Shown: positions 40,638-49,835, counted from the first letter of the stretch. The stretch is 64,000 nucleotides of DNA from an uncultured Prevotella sp. (GCA_900543975.1 UQTI01000003.1:6551-70550), one strand, 5' to 3'. Program-made: numbers and translations. The notes: generated from the letters alone by a model not told the origin.

Positions 40638-43400
40638 TTAGTGTGCTTCCAGCCAGTTTTCTCCCCATCCCGAGTCGGCAACGAGTGGAACCTTCAGGCG
40701 GTAGGCGTTCTGCATCTCGGTGAGGACAATCTGCTCCACGATGTCGCGCTCTTCAGGCACAACGGAGAAGTTGAGTTCGTCGTGTACCTGAAGGATCATC
40801 TTTGAGCGCAGACGTTTCATGTGGAACTGCTCATGAATGCGGATCATGGCAATCTTTATGATGTCGGCAGCCGAGCCTTGTATTGGGGCGTTTATGGCGT
40901 TGCGCTCAGCAAAGTTGCGCACGGTGGCGTTGCCCGAGTTGATGTCGGGCAGGTAGCGTCGGCGGTGGAAGAAGGTCTCGGCGTAACCCTTCTGTCGTGC
41001 TGTCTCCTTTGCCGCCTCCATGTAGAGCTGCACCTTGGGGAAGGTCTGGAAATAGCCGTCGATGAGCTGCTTAGCCTCGTCGCGCGAGATCTCAAGTCGC
41101 TCAGCCAGACCGAACACCGTTATGCCGTAGATTATGCCGAAGTTGGCACGTTTGGCCTTTGTGCGCTGGTCGCGTGTGACGCTGTCAATGGTCTCCTTAT
41201 ATATCTTTGCTGCCGTGGCGGCGTGAATGTCGTAGCCTTCGCGGAACGCCTCTATCATGTTGTCGTCGCCGCTGAGGTGTGCCATGACGCGCAGCTCGAT
41301 CTGCGAATAGTCGGCAGAGAAGAAGAGCTGTCCCGGCTCAGGCACGAAGCAACGGCGTATCTCCTTGCCGTCTTCTCCGCGCACGGGAATGTTCTGGAGG
41401 TTGGGGTCAGAGGATGACAGACGGCCTGTGGCTGTGACCGCCTGGTTGAAGGAGGTGTGAATGTGGCCTGTGCGCGGGTTTATGAGCTTGGGCAGGGCGT
41501 CGACGTAGGTGCCGAGGAGCTTCTTCAGGGCGCGGTGGGCGAGGATGTCGGCTACGATCGGACTCTTGTGTGAGAGTTGCACCAACACCTCTTCGGAGGT
41601 GACATACTGTCCTGTCTTGGTTTTCTTGGGCTTGTCCACGATCTTCATCTTGCCAAACAAGATCTCTCCCACCTGCTTGGGCGAGGCGATGTTAAACTCT
41701 TCGCCCGCCTCCTCATAGATGCGCTTCTCAAGGTCGTTCATGCGCGCGGTGAGCGTCTGCGACACGTCGGAGAGCGCCTGTGTGTCTATGCGCACGCCCG
41801 TGGTCTCCATGTCGGCGAGCACGGGCACGAGCGGCATCTCTATCTCGCTGAACAGCTCCCATGCTCCTGCTTCGCGGAGCTGCGGCTCAAGCACGTTGTA
41901 GAGCTGAAGGGTGATGTCGGCATCTTCGGCGGCGTAGGGGCACACGTCGGCGGGCGGCACGTCGCGCATCGATTTCTGGTTTTTGCCCTTCGGACCGATG
42001 AGCGTGTCGATGGTGATGGTCTGGTAGTTGAGGAGCACCTCGGCCAGATAGTCCATGCCGTGCTTCTGTTCTGGGTGGAGCACATAGTGGGCGAGCATGG
42101 TGTCGAACATGGGGGCTGCCATGACAACACCGTAGCGCATTAGCACCTCCATGTCGTATTTCATGTTCTGCCCGATTTTCAATATTTTTGTGCTCTCATA
42201 GAGCGGTTTAAAAATATTAACAATTGTTTGCGCCTTTTCACGTTCGGCAGGAACAGGCACATAATATGCCTTGTGAGGCTCGATGGCGAAGCTCAATCCC
42301 ACCAGTTCGGCGTCGATGGCAGAGGTTGACGTGGTCTCTGTGTCTACACTGACAAGCGGAGATGTCAAGAAAAAGTCACAAAGTTTCTTTATTTCTTCCT
42401 CATCCTCAACGAGTTGGTAAGAATGTTTTTCGGTGCTAACGCTTTTTTTTGACGTGTTTTCGAAAAGATCTTGGCTCTCGGGCGCACTTTCGGCAAATAA
42501 ATCGAGCTGCTGATTAACCTGTTTTGGTTTATTTTCAGATTTGTTAAGAATTTTGTCAGCGAGACTCTTAAACTCCAGTTCGTCGAAAATTTTTCGCAGT
42601 TCTGCACCGTCGGGTGGGGTGACGGCCAAAGCGTCGAGGTCGAGGTCTATCGGCACGTCGCGGCGTATGGTCGCGAGAAACTGTGACATGCGTATGTCGT
42701 CGACAGCTCCCTCAACCTTCTCACGCAACTTGCCCTTGATCTCGGCTGTGCGGGTGAGCATGTTGTCGATGCTTCCAAACTGAGCGATGAGCTTGGCGGC
42801 GGTTTTCTCGCCCACGCCGGGACAGCCGGGGAAATTGTCGGCAGAGTCGCCCATCAGCGCCAAGAGGTCGATGACCTGTGCCGGGGTGTCGATGCCATAT
42901 TTTGCTGCCACCTCTTCAGGGCCCATCTTCTCGTAGCCTCCACCGTGGCGCGGACGGAAGATGAAGACGTTGGGAGCGACGAGCTGGCCATAGTCTTTGT
43001 CGGGGGTGAGCATGTAGGTCTCTATGCCCTGGGCGCCTGCCTTGGTGGCGAGGGTGCCTATCACGTCGTCGGCTTCGAAGCCGTCGGCCTGAAGCACGGG
43101 TATGTGCATGGCTGTAAGGATGTTCTTGATCACGGGCACGGAGGCACGGATGTCTTCGGGCGTGGCCTCGCGCTGCGCCTTATATTGCGGGAAGGCCTCG
43201 TCGCGGAAGGTCTTGCCGTGGTCAAACGCTACGCCTATGTGGGTGGGCTGCTCCTTCTGCATGATCTCGTTAAGGGTGTTGACAAAGCCCATGACGGCTG
43301 ATGTGTTCATGCCCTTCGAGTTGATGCGCGGGTTCTTGATGAACGCATAGTAGGAACGGTAGATGAGCGCGTAGGCATCGAGAAGAAATAATTTGTTCAT
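40638..43400 (-). CDS. polA: DNA polymerase I
   Basis: 920 residues. The 5'-3' nuclease domain (1 to about 290: FLLDAYALIYRSYYAF, DNFPGCPGVGEKTAAKL), the 3'-5' exonuclease domain (SVDTETTSTSAIDAELVG with the first two acidic ligands, YAAEDADITL near the end) and the polymerase domain (DYSQIELRVMAHL, RANFGIIYGITVFGL, LQVHDELNF) are all intact, so proofreading residues appear present. Works in Okazaki-fragment maturation and repair. A low-complexity linker lies near residue 300. Upstream is a T-rich, degenerate repeat region (43440-43560). Confidence 0.97.
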   Translation of the reverse strand: MNKLFLLDAYALIYRSYYAFIKNPRINSKGMNTSAVMGFVNTLNEIMQKEQPTHIGVAFDHGKTFRDEAFPQYKAQREATPEDIRASVPVIKNILTAMHIPVLQADGFEADDVIGTLATKAGAQGIETYMLTPDKDYGQLVAPNVFIFRPRHGGGYEKMGPEEVAAKYGIDTPAQVIDLLALMGDSADNFPGCPGVGEKTAAKLIAQFGSIDNMLTRTAEIKGKLREKVEGAVDDIRMSQFLATIRRDVPIDLDLDALAVTPPDGAELRKIFDELEFKSLADKILNKSENKPKQVNQQLDLFAESAPESQDLFENTSKKSVSTEKHSYQLVEDEEEIKKLCDFFLTSPLVSVDTETTSTSAIDAELVGLSFAIEPHKAYYVPVPAEREKAQTIVNIFKPLYESTKILKIGQNMKYDMEVLMRYGVVMAAPMFDTMLAHYVLHPEQKHGMDYLAEVLLNYQTITIDTLIGPKGKNQKSMRDVPPADVCPYAAEDADITLQLYNVLEPQLREAGAWELFSEIEMPLVPVLADMETTGVRIDTQALSDVSQTLTARMNDLEKRIYEEAGEEFNIASPKQVGEILFGKMKIVDKPKKTKTGQYVTSEEVLVQLSHKSPIVADILAHRALKKLLGTYVDALPKLINPRTGHIHTSFNQAVTATGRLSSSDPNLQNIPVRGEDGKEIRRCFVPEPGQLFFSADYSQIELRVMAHLSGDDNMIEAFREGYDIHAATAAKIYKETIDSVTRDQRTKAKRANFGIIYGITVFGLAERLEISRDEAKQLIDGYFQTFPKVQLYMEAAKETARQKGYAETFFHRRRYLPDINSGNATVRNFAERNAINAPIQGSAADIIKIAMIRIHEQFHMKRLRSKMILQVHDELNFSVVPEERDIVEQIVLTEMQNAYRLKVPLVADSGWGENWLEAH

Positions 43401-43439
43401 TGTCTGCTGTGGGGTGGGGTGCTTGGTTAAACGTTATGG

Positions 43440-43580
43440 TCTGCGACCTTTTTGTCTTTGTTAGGGGCCTTGCCCTTCTTGTTTGTCTTAGGCTTAAGCC
43501 CTCTTGTTTTGTTATGGAGCAAGCCTTTTTTTGTTTCTGTTCGGCTTTCGCCATTTTTGTTTTTATCAGGCTTTTGTCCT
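43440..43580. repeat. Degenerate repeat in the polA 5' flank
   Basis: Roughly 33-bp units containing TTTGTCTTAGG or TTTGTTAGGGGCCTTGCCC occur about four times with heavy divergence, 40-180 bp upstream of the polA ATG. Confidence 0.5.
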
Positions 43581-43640
43581 TTTTTATCTTAGGATGTTGT
43601 AAAATTACTAAAAATATATGATTTATCCCGATAAATGTAG

Positions 43641-43648
43641 TAATTTTG
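43641..43648 (+). promoter_or_regulatory. -7 box candidate for the prenyl synthase gene
   Basis: TAATTTTG 32 bp upstream of the ATG at 43680, matching TANNTTTG. A TTTG at the correct distance is not seen. Confidence 0.35.
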
Positions 43649-43679
43649 TGCAAAATTTTGTAGCATACAGTAGCGAGTA

Positions 43680-44678
43680 ATGGATTATCTTTCAATTATT
43701 AAACATCCGATTGAGGCTGAACTCAACGATTTTGTGACACTCTTTAACCAGTCGCTCTCTCATGAAGACGGACTGCTTGGTAGCGCGCTCGAACACATAA
43801 GAAAGCGTGCGGGCAAGCGCATGCGACCAATGCTCATCTTGCTTATGGCGAAGAACTTTGGCGAGGTAAGCAAGGTGACGCAAAACTCGGCTGTGGGCTT
43901 GGAACTGCTTCACACGGCTTCGCTTGTGCACGACGATGTGGTGGACGAGAGCAGCGAGCGAAGAGGACAGGCATCGGTCAATGCCACTTACGACAACAAG
44001 GTGGCGGTGCTGGTGGGCGATTATATCTTATCCACGGCTCTGCTCCATGTGGCACGCACAGGGTCGGAACGCATCGTTACCTATCTCGCTGAACTGGGAC
44101 GAACACTCTCTGACGGAGAGATCTTGCAGCTCTCAAACATCGGACGACGTGACATCTCGGAGGAGGTCTACTATGATGTTATAAAGCAAAAGACGGCGGC
44201 GCTGTTTGAGGCGTGCTGCGGCATTGGTGCCCTCTCGGCCGGTGCCAGCGACGAAGACATTGCCAAGGCGAAGCAGTTTGGACAAAACCTGGGCGTGATA
44301 TTCCAAATTCGCGACGATATTTTCGACTATTATGACTCGCCGCAGATAGGCAAGCCCACCGGCAACGACATGGCTGAGGGCAAGCTCACGCTGCCTGTTA
44401 TCTATGCTGTAAACTCGGCGAACGACCCCGAGATGACGGCTCTCGCCTTTAAGGTGAAAGACCATACCGCCTCGCAAGATGAGATTGCGCGTCTCGTGGC
44501 TTTTGCCAAGGAACATGGAGGCATAGAGTATGCCGAGCAGCGCATGGAGCAGCTTCACGCTGAAGCCGTGGCTCTGCTTGACAGCATTTCAAGTGCAAAA
44601 GCTCTTTACGGAGGTGCTGCTGATGTCAAGGAAGCTCTTATGGCTTATCTTGATTTTGTTATAAAAAGAGAAAAATAA
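43680..44678 (+). CDS. Polyprenyl (all-trans) diphosphate synthase
   Basis: 332 residues, cytoplasmic. Trans-prenyl-chain elongation from FPP or GGPP with IPP. The first Asp-rich motif is HDDVVDES (DDxxD) preceded by LLHTASLV, and the second is QIRDDIFDYY; KPTGNDMAEGKLTLPVIYA is also conserved. Size and motifs fit octaprenyl- to longer-chain synthases, which would provide the menaquinone side chain used with fumarate reductase, but chain length cannot be told from motifs alone. It is single on the plus strand and divergent from polA, with a terminator after it. Confidence 0.92.
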   Translation: MDYLSIIKHPIEAELNDFVTLFNQSLSHEDGLLGSALEHIRKRAGKRMRPMLILLMAKNFGEVSKVTQNSAVGLELLHTASLVHDDVVDESSERRGQASVNATYDNKVAVLVGDYILSTALLHVARTGSERIVTYLAELGRTLSDGEILQLSNIGRRDISEEVYYDVIKQKTAALFEACCGIGALSAGASDEDIAKAKQFGQNLGVIFQIRDDIFDYYDSPQIGKPTGNDMAEGKLTLPVIYAVNSANDPEMTALAFKVKDHTASQDEIARLVAFAKEHGGIEYAEQRMEQLHAEAVALLDSISSAKALYGGAADVKEALMAYLDFVIKREK

Positions 44679-44687
44679 GAAAACAAA

Positions 44688-44712
44688 AAAAGGGCGTCAA
44701 AGCCCTTTTTTT
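44688..44712. terminator. Bidirectional terminator behind the prenyl synthase
   Basis: AAAAAGGGC pairs with GCCCTTTTT around a GTCAAA loop, with A-run and T-run on the two sides. It serves the plus gene and may stop readthrough from deoC. Confidence 0.85.
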
Positions 44713-44734
44713 TGTTATATGCCTTATAGTTTTT

Positions 44735-44850
44735 TCCGGGTTTTATAAGGCTTTTTTCCGGGTTTATAAGGCTTTTGGTCTTTAAGGTTTGGGCTTATGG
44801 GTCTTTAAGGGTTTATAAGCTTATAAGCTTTTGAAAGCTTATTATAAGCG
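44735..44850. repeat. Weak TTATAAGGCTTTT repeats in the convergent gap
   Basis: TTTTCCGGGTTTTATAAGGC is repeated twice, then related GTCTTTAAGG and TTTATAAGC units. Short and irregular. Confidence 0.6.
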
Positions 44851-44891
44851 ATCTCTTAGTGCTCCTAAGCCTTGTTTCCATCCTCCATTTC

Positions 44892-45833
44892 TTAGAAGAA
44901 CTTGATGTCTTCGCCTTCGATCTCGCTCAGCAGCTGGTTAGCCAGACGGCTGGTGCCGAGACGGAACCACTTGTTGGTGAGCCATTGCTCGCCAAGAACC
45001 TCCTTGACGATGGTGTAGTAGGTGATGGCGTCCATGACGCTGTTAATGCCGCCAGCGGGCTTGAAACCGATCTGTATGCCGGTCTCATCATAATATTCCT
45101 TGATGGCCTGACACATAACATAAGCAGCCTCGGGGGTGGCAGAGATCTTCTCCTTGCCTGTTGAGGTCTTGATGTAGTCGGCACCTGCATACATCGACAG
45201 GATCGAAGCCTTCTTGATGTTTGAAGCTGTCACCAGGTCGCCTGTCTCAAGGATGACCTTCATGGCCTTGTCGCCACATGTTGCCTTAAGCTCAGAAATC
45301 TCCTCGCAGCAACCCTCATAGTCGCCACACAGGAACTTGCCCACGGGCATCACGATGTCTATCTCTGTGGCGCCGTCTTTGATGGCCAACGCAGTCTCGG
45401 CCACCTTAACCTCGATAAGGGCCTGAGAGCTCGGAAAACTGCCTGAAACGCAAGCAATCTCCACTCCCTCTACCTCCAATGTGTCGGCTACGATGCTTGC
45501 AAAGCAAGGATAGACGCAGATCGTTGCCACATGGGGCAGGTCAGGATACTGCTCGTCGAAGGCGTTGACACGGTCTGTGAAGGCCATGACGCTGGTGTCG
45601 CAGTCGGTGGTCTTTAGGGTGGTGAGCTCGATGCTTCCCATGAGGAATTTCTTCACCTCCATGGTGTCGTTCTGAGGCACCTTCTCGGTGATGATCTTGC
45701 GCACAGCCTCCTGCACGGCCTTGTCGTCGATGTCGGTGTTATACTTGCTCAGAGCTTCCTCATACTTGCTTTTCTGCTTGGCTTCTGCCTTTGCTTTCTC
45801 TTCTTTCAGAAAGTCATCTTTAATTATTCCCAT
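44892..45833 (-). CDS. deoC: Deoxyribose-phosphate aldolase
   Basis: 313 residues. Cleaves 2-deoxyribose-5-phosphate to acetaldehyde and glyceraldehyde-3-phosphate in deoxynucleoside catabolism. The Schiff-base Lys lies in YIKTSTGKEKIS and GFKPAGGI contains the second conserved Lys. IDIVMPVGKFLCGDY is also typical. The enzyme is longer than the 220-260-residue norm because of an N-terminal Lys/Ala-rich extension of about 60 residues (KEEKAKAEAKQKSKYEEAL) that looks helical. No other deo genes are adjacent. The flank holds a 79-bp two-copy repeat. Confidence 0.93.
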   Translation of the reverse strand: MGIIKDDFLKEEKAKAEAKQKSKYEEALSKYNTDIDDKAVQEAVRKIITEKVPQNDTMEVKKFLMGSIELTTLKTTDCDTSVMAFTDRVNAFDEQYPDLPHVATICVYPCFASIVADTLEVEGVEIACVSGSFPSSQALIEVKVAETALAIKDGATEIDIVMPVGKFLCGDYEGCCEEISELKATCGDKAMKVILETGDLVTASNIKKASILSMYAGADYIKTSTGKEKISATPEAAYVMCQAIKEYYDETGIQIGFKPAGGINSVMDAITYYTIVKEVLGEQWLTNKWFRLGTSRLANQLLSEIEGEDIKFF

Positions 45834-45920
45834 AGATTCGTTGTTTTTTTACTTTATTGTTTTCTTTTTCGTTGATATTTCTTTTCTGTTGTTTTTTTTG
45901 AGGGCCGTATAACGACACCT

Positions 45921-46072
45921 CATGGTCCCTTCTCTCGCCATGCCAGACCTCAAGCAAGCTCGGTTCTGCCCGTTACGCTTATCTAAAAAGGCTTCTTTTC
46001 ATGGTTCCTTTCTCTCCATGCCAGACCTCAAGCAAGTTCGGTTCTGCCCGTTCAGCTTATCTAAAAAGGCTT
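45921..46072. repeat. 79-bp direct repeat, 2 copies, upstream of deoC
   Basis: CATGGTCCCTTCTCTCGCCA begins copy 1 at 45921 and a close variant begins copy 2 at 46000. Both contain CCAGACCTCAAGCAAG and CTTATCTAAAAAGGCTT. It starts 88 bp before the deoC ATG and fills much of the gap to mazG. Confidence 0.9.
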
Positions 46073-46133
46073 TATGATGTTGTGCCGTCTATGCTTTTAA
46101 CGACCATAAAATCGCTCGGTCAGGTCTCTGTTT

Positions 46134-46481
46134 TTAAAGATTCTTTTCCTTTTTATCGGCGATAAGTTTAGGGTTGTTCTTGTGGCGTGTGGCGTCGCGT
46201 TTTGTTTTCTTTTCTATGCTCTTCTGAAGAGCCTCTGTGAGGTCCACGCCTGTCTGGTTGGCCAGGGCCATGAGAACCCACAGAATGTCGGCCATCTCTT
46301 CGGAAGGGTCTTGGTTTTCGCCCTCCTTAAAGCTCTGGTCGCCATAGCGGCGTGCCATGATGCGGGCAAGCTCGCCCACCTCTTCTGTGAGGCATGCCAT
46401 GTTGGTGAGTTCAGAGAAATAGCGCACGCCGTAGGTCTTTATCCATGTGTCCACGGCCTGCTGTGCTTCGCGTATTGTCAT
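46134..46481 (-). CDS. MazG-like nucleotide pyrophosphohydrolase
   Basis: 115 residues. The single MazG domain has the metal-binding pattern TEEVGELARIMARRYGDQ (ExxE) and EEMADILWVLMALA (ExxD). Such short MazG proteins hydrolyse NTPs or (p)ppGpp-related nucleotides; the cellular substrate is unknown. It is 8 bp behind dtd on the same strand, so both are probably one transcript. The tail is basic (SIEKKTKRDATRHKNNPK). Confidence 0.9.
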   Translation of the reverse strand: MTIREAQQAVDTWIKTYGVRYFSELTNMACLTEEVGELARIMARRYGDQSFKEGENQDPSEEMADILWVLMALANQTGVDLTEALQKSIEKKTKRDATRHKNNPKLIADKKEKNL

Positions 46482-46489
46482 TTTTACCT

Positions 46490-46942
46490 CTACTCTTTGT
46501 TCTTAGTGTCCATGCAGATGGTTACGGGGCCGTCGTTAAGCAATTCCACCTTCATGTCGGCACCAAATTCGCCCGTTCCAACGGGCTTGCCCAAGGCAGA
46601 AGACAGCTTTGTGCAGAACTCCTCATAAAGCGGCACAGAGATGTCGTGTGTGGCAGCACGCAACCATGACGGGCGGTTGCCTTTCTTGTAAGAAGCGAAG
46701 AGTGTGAACTGGCTAACCACTAATGCCTCGCCGTCAACATCGATAAGCGAACGGTTCATGACGCCATTTTCGTCGTCGAACACGCGCAGAGCTGCCACTT
46801 TTCTTACCAGCCAGTCTACGTCTTCGCTGCTGTCGCTTGCTTCTACACCTAAGAGAATAAGGAAACCGTTGCCAATCTTCGACTTCACGTTTCCGTCTAT
46901 TGTCACCGATGCATGGGTGACGCGTTGTATAACTGCTCTCAT
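46490..46942 (-). CDS. dtd: D-aminoacyl-tRNA deacylase
   Basis: 150 residues, cytoplasmic dimer. Removes D-amino acids (and glycine from tRNA-Ala) from mischarged tRNAs. The N-terminal MRAVIQRVTHASVTIDG, the active-site SQFTLFASYKKGNRPSW and the C-terminal G-cis-P region near GKPVGTGEFGADMKVEL are all intact. It is first of a dtd-mazG pair. The promoter at 47093-47123 lies about 145 bp upstream and most of the leader between is a T-rich tandem array. Confidence 0.95.
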   Translation of the reverse strand: MRAVIQRVTHASVTIDGNVKSKIGNGFLILLGVEASDSSEDVDWLVRKVAALRVFDDENGVMNRSLIDVDGEALVVSQFTLFASYKKGNRPSWLRAATHDISVPLYEEFCTKLSSALGKPVGTGEFGADMKVELLNDGPVTICMDTKNKE

Positions 46943-46944
46943 TA

Positions 46945-47075
46945 TTTTGTGATTGTTTTTTTATTTCGTTGCTTCGCGATTGTTTTTGCTTTGTTGTTTC
47001 GCGATTGTTTTTTTTATTTCTTTGCTTCGCGATTGTTTTGCTTCGTTGTTTCGCGATTGTTTATCTTTGCTTTAG
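46945..47075. repeat. 24-29-bp irregular tandem array in the dtd leader
   Basis: Units TTTCGCGATTGTTTTTTTAT-like; CGCGATTGTTT recurs at 46976, 47001, 47029 and 47052. Placed between a predicted promoter and the dtd ATG, so it would be transcribed. Confidence 0.85.
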
Positions 47076-47092
47076 GTTTTTCCTGTCTTTTG

Positions 47093-47123
47093 CAAAGATA
47101 CGATGTTTTAGGCAATTTTACAA
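47093..47123 (-). promoter_or_regulatory. Promoter of dtd-mazG
   Basis: On the minus strand TTG, 20 bp, TATCTTTG. The predicted start near 47086 places the tandem array inside the 5' untranslated RNA. Confidence 0.6.
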
Positions 47124-48965
47124 GTCTGCGTTCCCTTTTTCTTTGAAATGGGCTTTCAGAATTGCTGCCTTGTTGCTGCCCACCACGGCTGCCAACTCGT
47201 CGTCAGAGGCCTCGGAAATGCGTTTCACGGTACGGAAATGGTGGAGGAGAGCCTCTTTTGTCTTTGGTCCAATGCCTCGTATGTCGTCGAGCTCACTATG
47301 TAGGGCGTGTTTTGACCGTTTGTCGCGGTGGAAGGTTATGGCGTAACGGTGCACCTCGTCTTGGATGTGGGTGAGGACATGGAACAGCTCGCTGTCGGTT
47401 TTCAGACCGATAACCTTCTGTGGAAAGCCAAACAGCAGCTCGTTTGTGCGGTGACGGTCATCCTTTGCCAGTCCGGCAATGGGTATTCTCAGATGCAGCT
47501 CGTCCTCTATGACCTCGCGCACGACCTCCATCTGTCCCTTTCCACCGTCGGTGATGATGAGGTCGGGCAGGGGAGTGTCCTCTTCGATCATGCGTGAGTA
47601 GCGTCGTCTCACCACCTCCTTCATTGAAGCGTAGTCGTCGGGTCCTGTCACCGTCTTGATGTTATATTTGCGGTAGTCTTTTTTCGATGGTTTCATCGCC
47701 TTAAACACCACGCATCCTGCCACGGCATCGGTGCCCGATATGTTTGAGTTGTCGAAACACTCGATGGTGTAAGGCATCTTTTCCATGCCGAGCTTCTGTT
47801 GCAGTTCCTTCATGAGGCGTGTCTGTTTCTGTTCAGGGTTGAGCTTTTCTGCCTGTTTTAATCGGTCAAACTTATATTGGCGGCAGTTCATCTCCGACAG
47901 TTCGAGTAGGTGCTTCTTGTCGCCTCGTTGTGGCACGAAGAACACGGCGTCTTTGAGGTGCCATTCCATCTCGAAGGGCACGACAATTTCTTTTGCTTCG
48001 CTTTTAAACCTCTCGCGAATTTCGGGTATGGCGGTGATGAGCAGTTCTTCGTCGGTCTCATCGAGCTTGCGCTTATATTCGAATGTGAAACTCTGGTTCA
48101 CGGCACCGTTGCGGACGTGCATGAAATTGATGAAAGCGTGTGAGCGTGTGTCGTCGTCGGCAATGGTGAACACGTCGATGTCGGTTATTGTGTGGCTCAC
48201 CACCTCGCTCTTGGAGCAGTAGCTCTCGATGAGAAGGTACTTTTGTTTCACTCTCTCCGCCGCCTCAAACTCCAGGTTCTCTGCCAACCGTTGCATGTTC
48301 TTATAGAGCATGTCGCTCAGTTGGCGTGTGTTTCCTTTCAGGATCTCGCGTGCCTGTCGCATGTTCTCGGCATATTCTTCATAGCTCTGTCTTCCGATAC
48401 ACGGGCCGAGACAGTTGTGTATGTGAAATTCGAGGCACGGTTTGAACGCCCCCCGTTCCACCGATTCGCGTGTGAGAAGCAGACGGCATGTGCGCGGTTT
48501 GTAGAGTTTTTTTATAAGTTCGAGCACGGCATACATGCTCGCCGTGTTGCTGTAAGGGCCGAAGAACGTGCCGAACTTTTTGTTTATGTGCCGCGTCTTG
48601 AAGATGCGCGGATAATACTCGTTCGTTACGCAGATGCTGGGGTAGGTCTTTCCGTCTTTCAGAAGAACGTTGTAGCGGGGGTTATATTTTTTTATTAGAC
48701 TGTTCTCAAGAAGCAGAGCATCTTCCTCGCTGTTTACGACCGTATAGCTGATGTCCCAAATCTTCGACACCAGTACCTTTGTCTTGTAGCGGTCCACCTC
48801 TTTGTGGAAGTAGGACGACACACGGCGCTTGAGGTTCTTTGCCTTGCCCACATATATTATCGTGTGGCTCTCGTCATAGTATTGATAGCTGCCGGGCTTC
48901 TCCGGCATGTTCAGCACGATGTTCTTCAAACGGGCGAGGCGCTTTTCATTTTCTTCTTTAGTCAT
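47118..48965 (-). CDS. uvrC: UvrABC excinuclease subunit C
   Basis: 615 residues. Makes the 3' and 5' cuts in nucleotide excision repair. The N-terminal GIY-YIG nuclease reads KPGSYQYYDESHTIIYVGKAKNL (in two parts: PGSYQYYDE and IIYVGKAKN). The UVR motif (LAENLEFEAAERVKQK) binds UvrB, the RNase-H-like endonuclease domain has IECFDNSNISG, and the C-terminal helix-hairpin-helix (LDDIRGIGPKTKEALLHHF) binds DNA. Length is normal. It seems monocistronic, with a parS-like palindrome in its 5' flank. Confidence 0.97.
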   Translation of the reverse strand: MTKEENEKRLARLKNIVLNMPEKPGSYQYYDESHTIIYVGKAKNLKRRVSSYFHKEVDRYKTKVLVSKIWDISYTVVNSEEDALLLENSLIKKYNPRYNVLLKDGKTYPSICVTNEYYPRIFKTRHINKKFGTFFGPYSNTASMYAVLELIKKLYKPRTCRLLLTRESVERGAFKPCLEFHIHNCLGPCIGRQSYEEYAENMRQAREILKGNTRQLSDMLYKNMQRLAENLEFEAAERVKQKYLLIESYCSKSEVVSHTITDIDVFTIADDDTRSHAFINFMHVRNGAVNQSFTFEYKRKLDETDEELLITAIPEIRERFKSEAKEIVVPFEMEWHLKDAVFFVPQRGDKKHLLELSEMNCRQYKFDRLKQAEKLNPEQKQTRLMKELQQKLGMEKMPYTIECFDNSNISGTDAVAGCVVFKAMKPSKKDYRKYNIKTVTGPDDYASMKEVVRRRYSRMIEEDTPLPDLIITDGGKGQMEVVREVIEDELHLRIPIAGLAKDDRHRTNELLFGFPQKVIGLKTDSELFHVLTHIQDEVHRYAITFHRDKRSKHALHSELDDIRGIGPKTKEALLHHFRTVKRISEASDDELAAVVGSNKAAILKAHFKEKGNADL

Positions 48966-49005
48966 ACGGCGTAACTTGTTGAGAAAGGGGTTGTTGTGAA
49001 GTTAA

Positions 49006-49021
49006 TGTTTCATGTGGAACA
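49006..49021. promoter_or_regulatory. parS-like palindrome
   Basis: TGTTTCATGTGGAACA. Read in reverse it is TGTTCCACATGAAACA, one base away from the ParB site TGTTNCACGTGAAACA. It lies 41 bp upstream of uvrC. It may be a degenerate ParB site or chance; parA/parB are not in the window. Confidence 0.45.
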
Positions 49022-49029
49022 TTAAAGTA

Positions 49030-49085
49030 AAACTTTACGGGACGTGTTTCTTCTTAAAAGCAAGATGTGTCTCTTCTTAAAAGAT
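49030..49085. repeat. Short two-copy repeat upstream of uvrC
   Basis: GTGTTTCTTCTTAAAAGCAA and GTGTCTCTTCTTAAAAGAT, period about 24 bp. Confidence 0.65.
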
Positions 49086-49112
49086 AGAGGGCGAACTGTC
49101 TGTCCGCCCTCT
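49086..49112 (-). terminator. Terminator of apt
   Basis: AGAGGGCG pairs with CGCCCTCT, 28 bp past the apt stop. The T-run on the minus strand is broken (ATCTTTTA). Confidence 0.6.
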
Positions 49113-49139
49113 GCTTGTTTGTTATGACTTTTCGTTCGC

Positions 49140-49676
49140 TTAAATTTTGATAAGCGATGTTATCTCGATGTCTTCGTCAAAACCTTCGCGTCCGTTAAGA
49201 CCCTCGTTCACGAGCTCGATGATAAAGTTGCAGTAGACCTTCTTCGGGTGGAATTTCTTTACGAGGTTGCAAGCAGCCTTCATGGTGCCTCCTGTGGCGA
49301 GCAGGTCGTCGTGGAGGAGGATGATGTCGTCCTCGTCGATGGCATCGCGGTGGATCTCGATGGTGTCCTTGCCATACTCCTTGGCGTAGCTCTCCTGCAC
49401 GGTGTCGCAAGGCAGCTTGCCCGGCTTGCGGCAGAGAACGACGCCGGCACCAAGCTCCAGGGCGAGTGCCGATGACATGACAAATCCGCGCGACTCGATG
49501 CCCACGATTTTTGTGATGCCTTTGTCTTTGTAGAGCTCGTACATCTCGCGGTTGATCTCCTTGAGACACTCCGGACTCTTGAAGAGAGTTGTTACGTCGC
49601 GGAAGTTGACACCTTTCTTCGGCCAGTCAGGAATGCAGCGAAGATTTTTTAATAACAGTTCGTTGTTTTCTTTCAT
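49140..49676 (-). CDS. apt: Adenine phosphoribosyltransferase
   Basis: 178 residues. Salvages adenine to AMP using PRPP in the cytoplasm. FRDVTTLFKSPECL, VGIESRGFVMSSALALELG and the PRPP loop IILHDDLLATGGTMKAAC (two acidic residues before the loop) are diagnostic. Length is normal. It is monocistronic with a 17-bp array directly in its leader. Confidence 0.96.
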   Translation of the reverse strand: MKENNELLLKNLRCIPDWPKKGVNFRDVTTLFKSPECLKEINREMYELYKDKGITKIVGIESRGFVMSSALALELGAGVVLCRKPGKLPCDTVQESYAKEYGKDTIEIHRDAIDEDDIILLHDDLLATGGTMKAACNLVKKFHPKKVYCNFIIELVNEGLNGREGFDEDIEITSLIKI

Positions 49677-49703
49677 TGTTTATTGTTGTTGTTGATTGTT
49701 TGA

Positions 49704-49760
49704 CTTGTTGGGGCGAGGATCTTGTTGGGGCGAGGATCTTGTTGGGGTGAGGATCTTGTT
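49704..49760. repeat. 17-bp tandem array, 3.4 copies, upstream of apt
   Basis: CTTGTTGGGGCGAGGAT starts at 49704, 49721 and 49738, then a partial copy. It begins 28 bp from the apt ATG. Confidence 0.92.
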
Positions 49761-49782
49761 GTGGTGGAATGGAGTGGGGATG

Positions 49783-49835
49783 GCAATTCTTCACTCTTCA
49801 CTCTTCATTCTTCACTCTTCACTCTTCCCTTTCCC
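49783..49835 (-). repeat. 3' tract behind mnmG
   Basis: GGGAAAGGGAAGAGTGAAGA and further GTGAAGA/ATGAAGA units directly follow the mnmG TGA in sense orientation. Confidence 0.75.
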
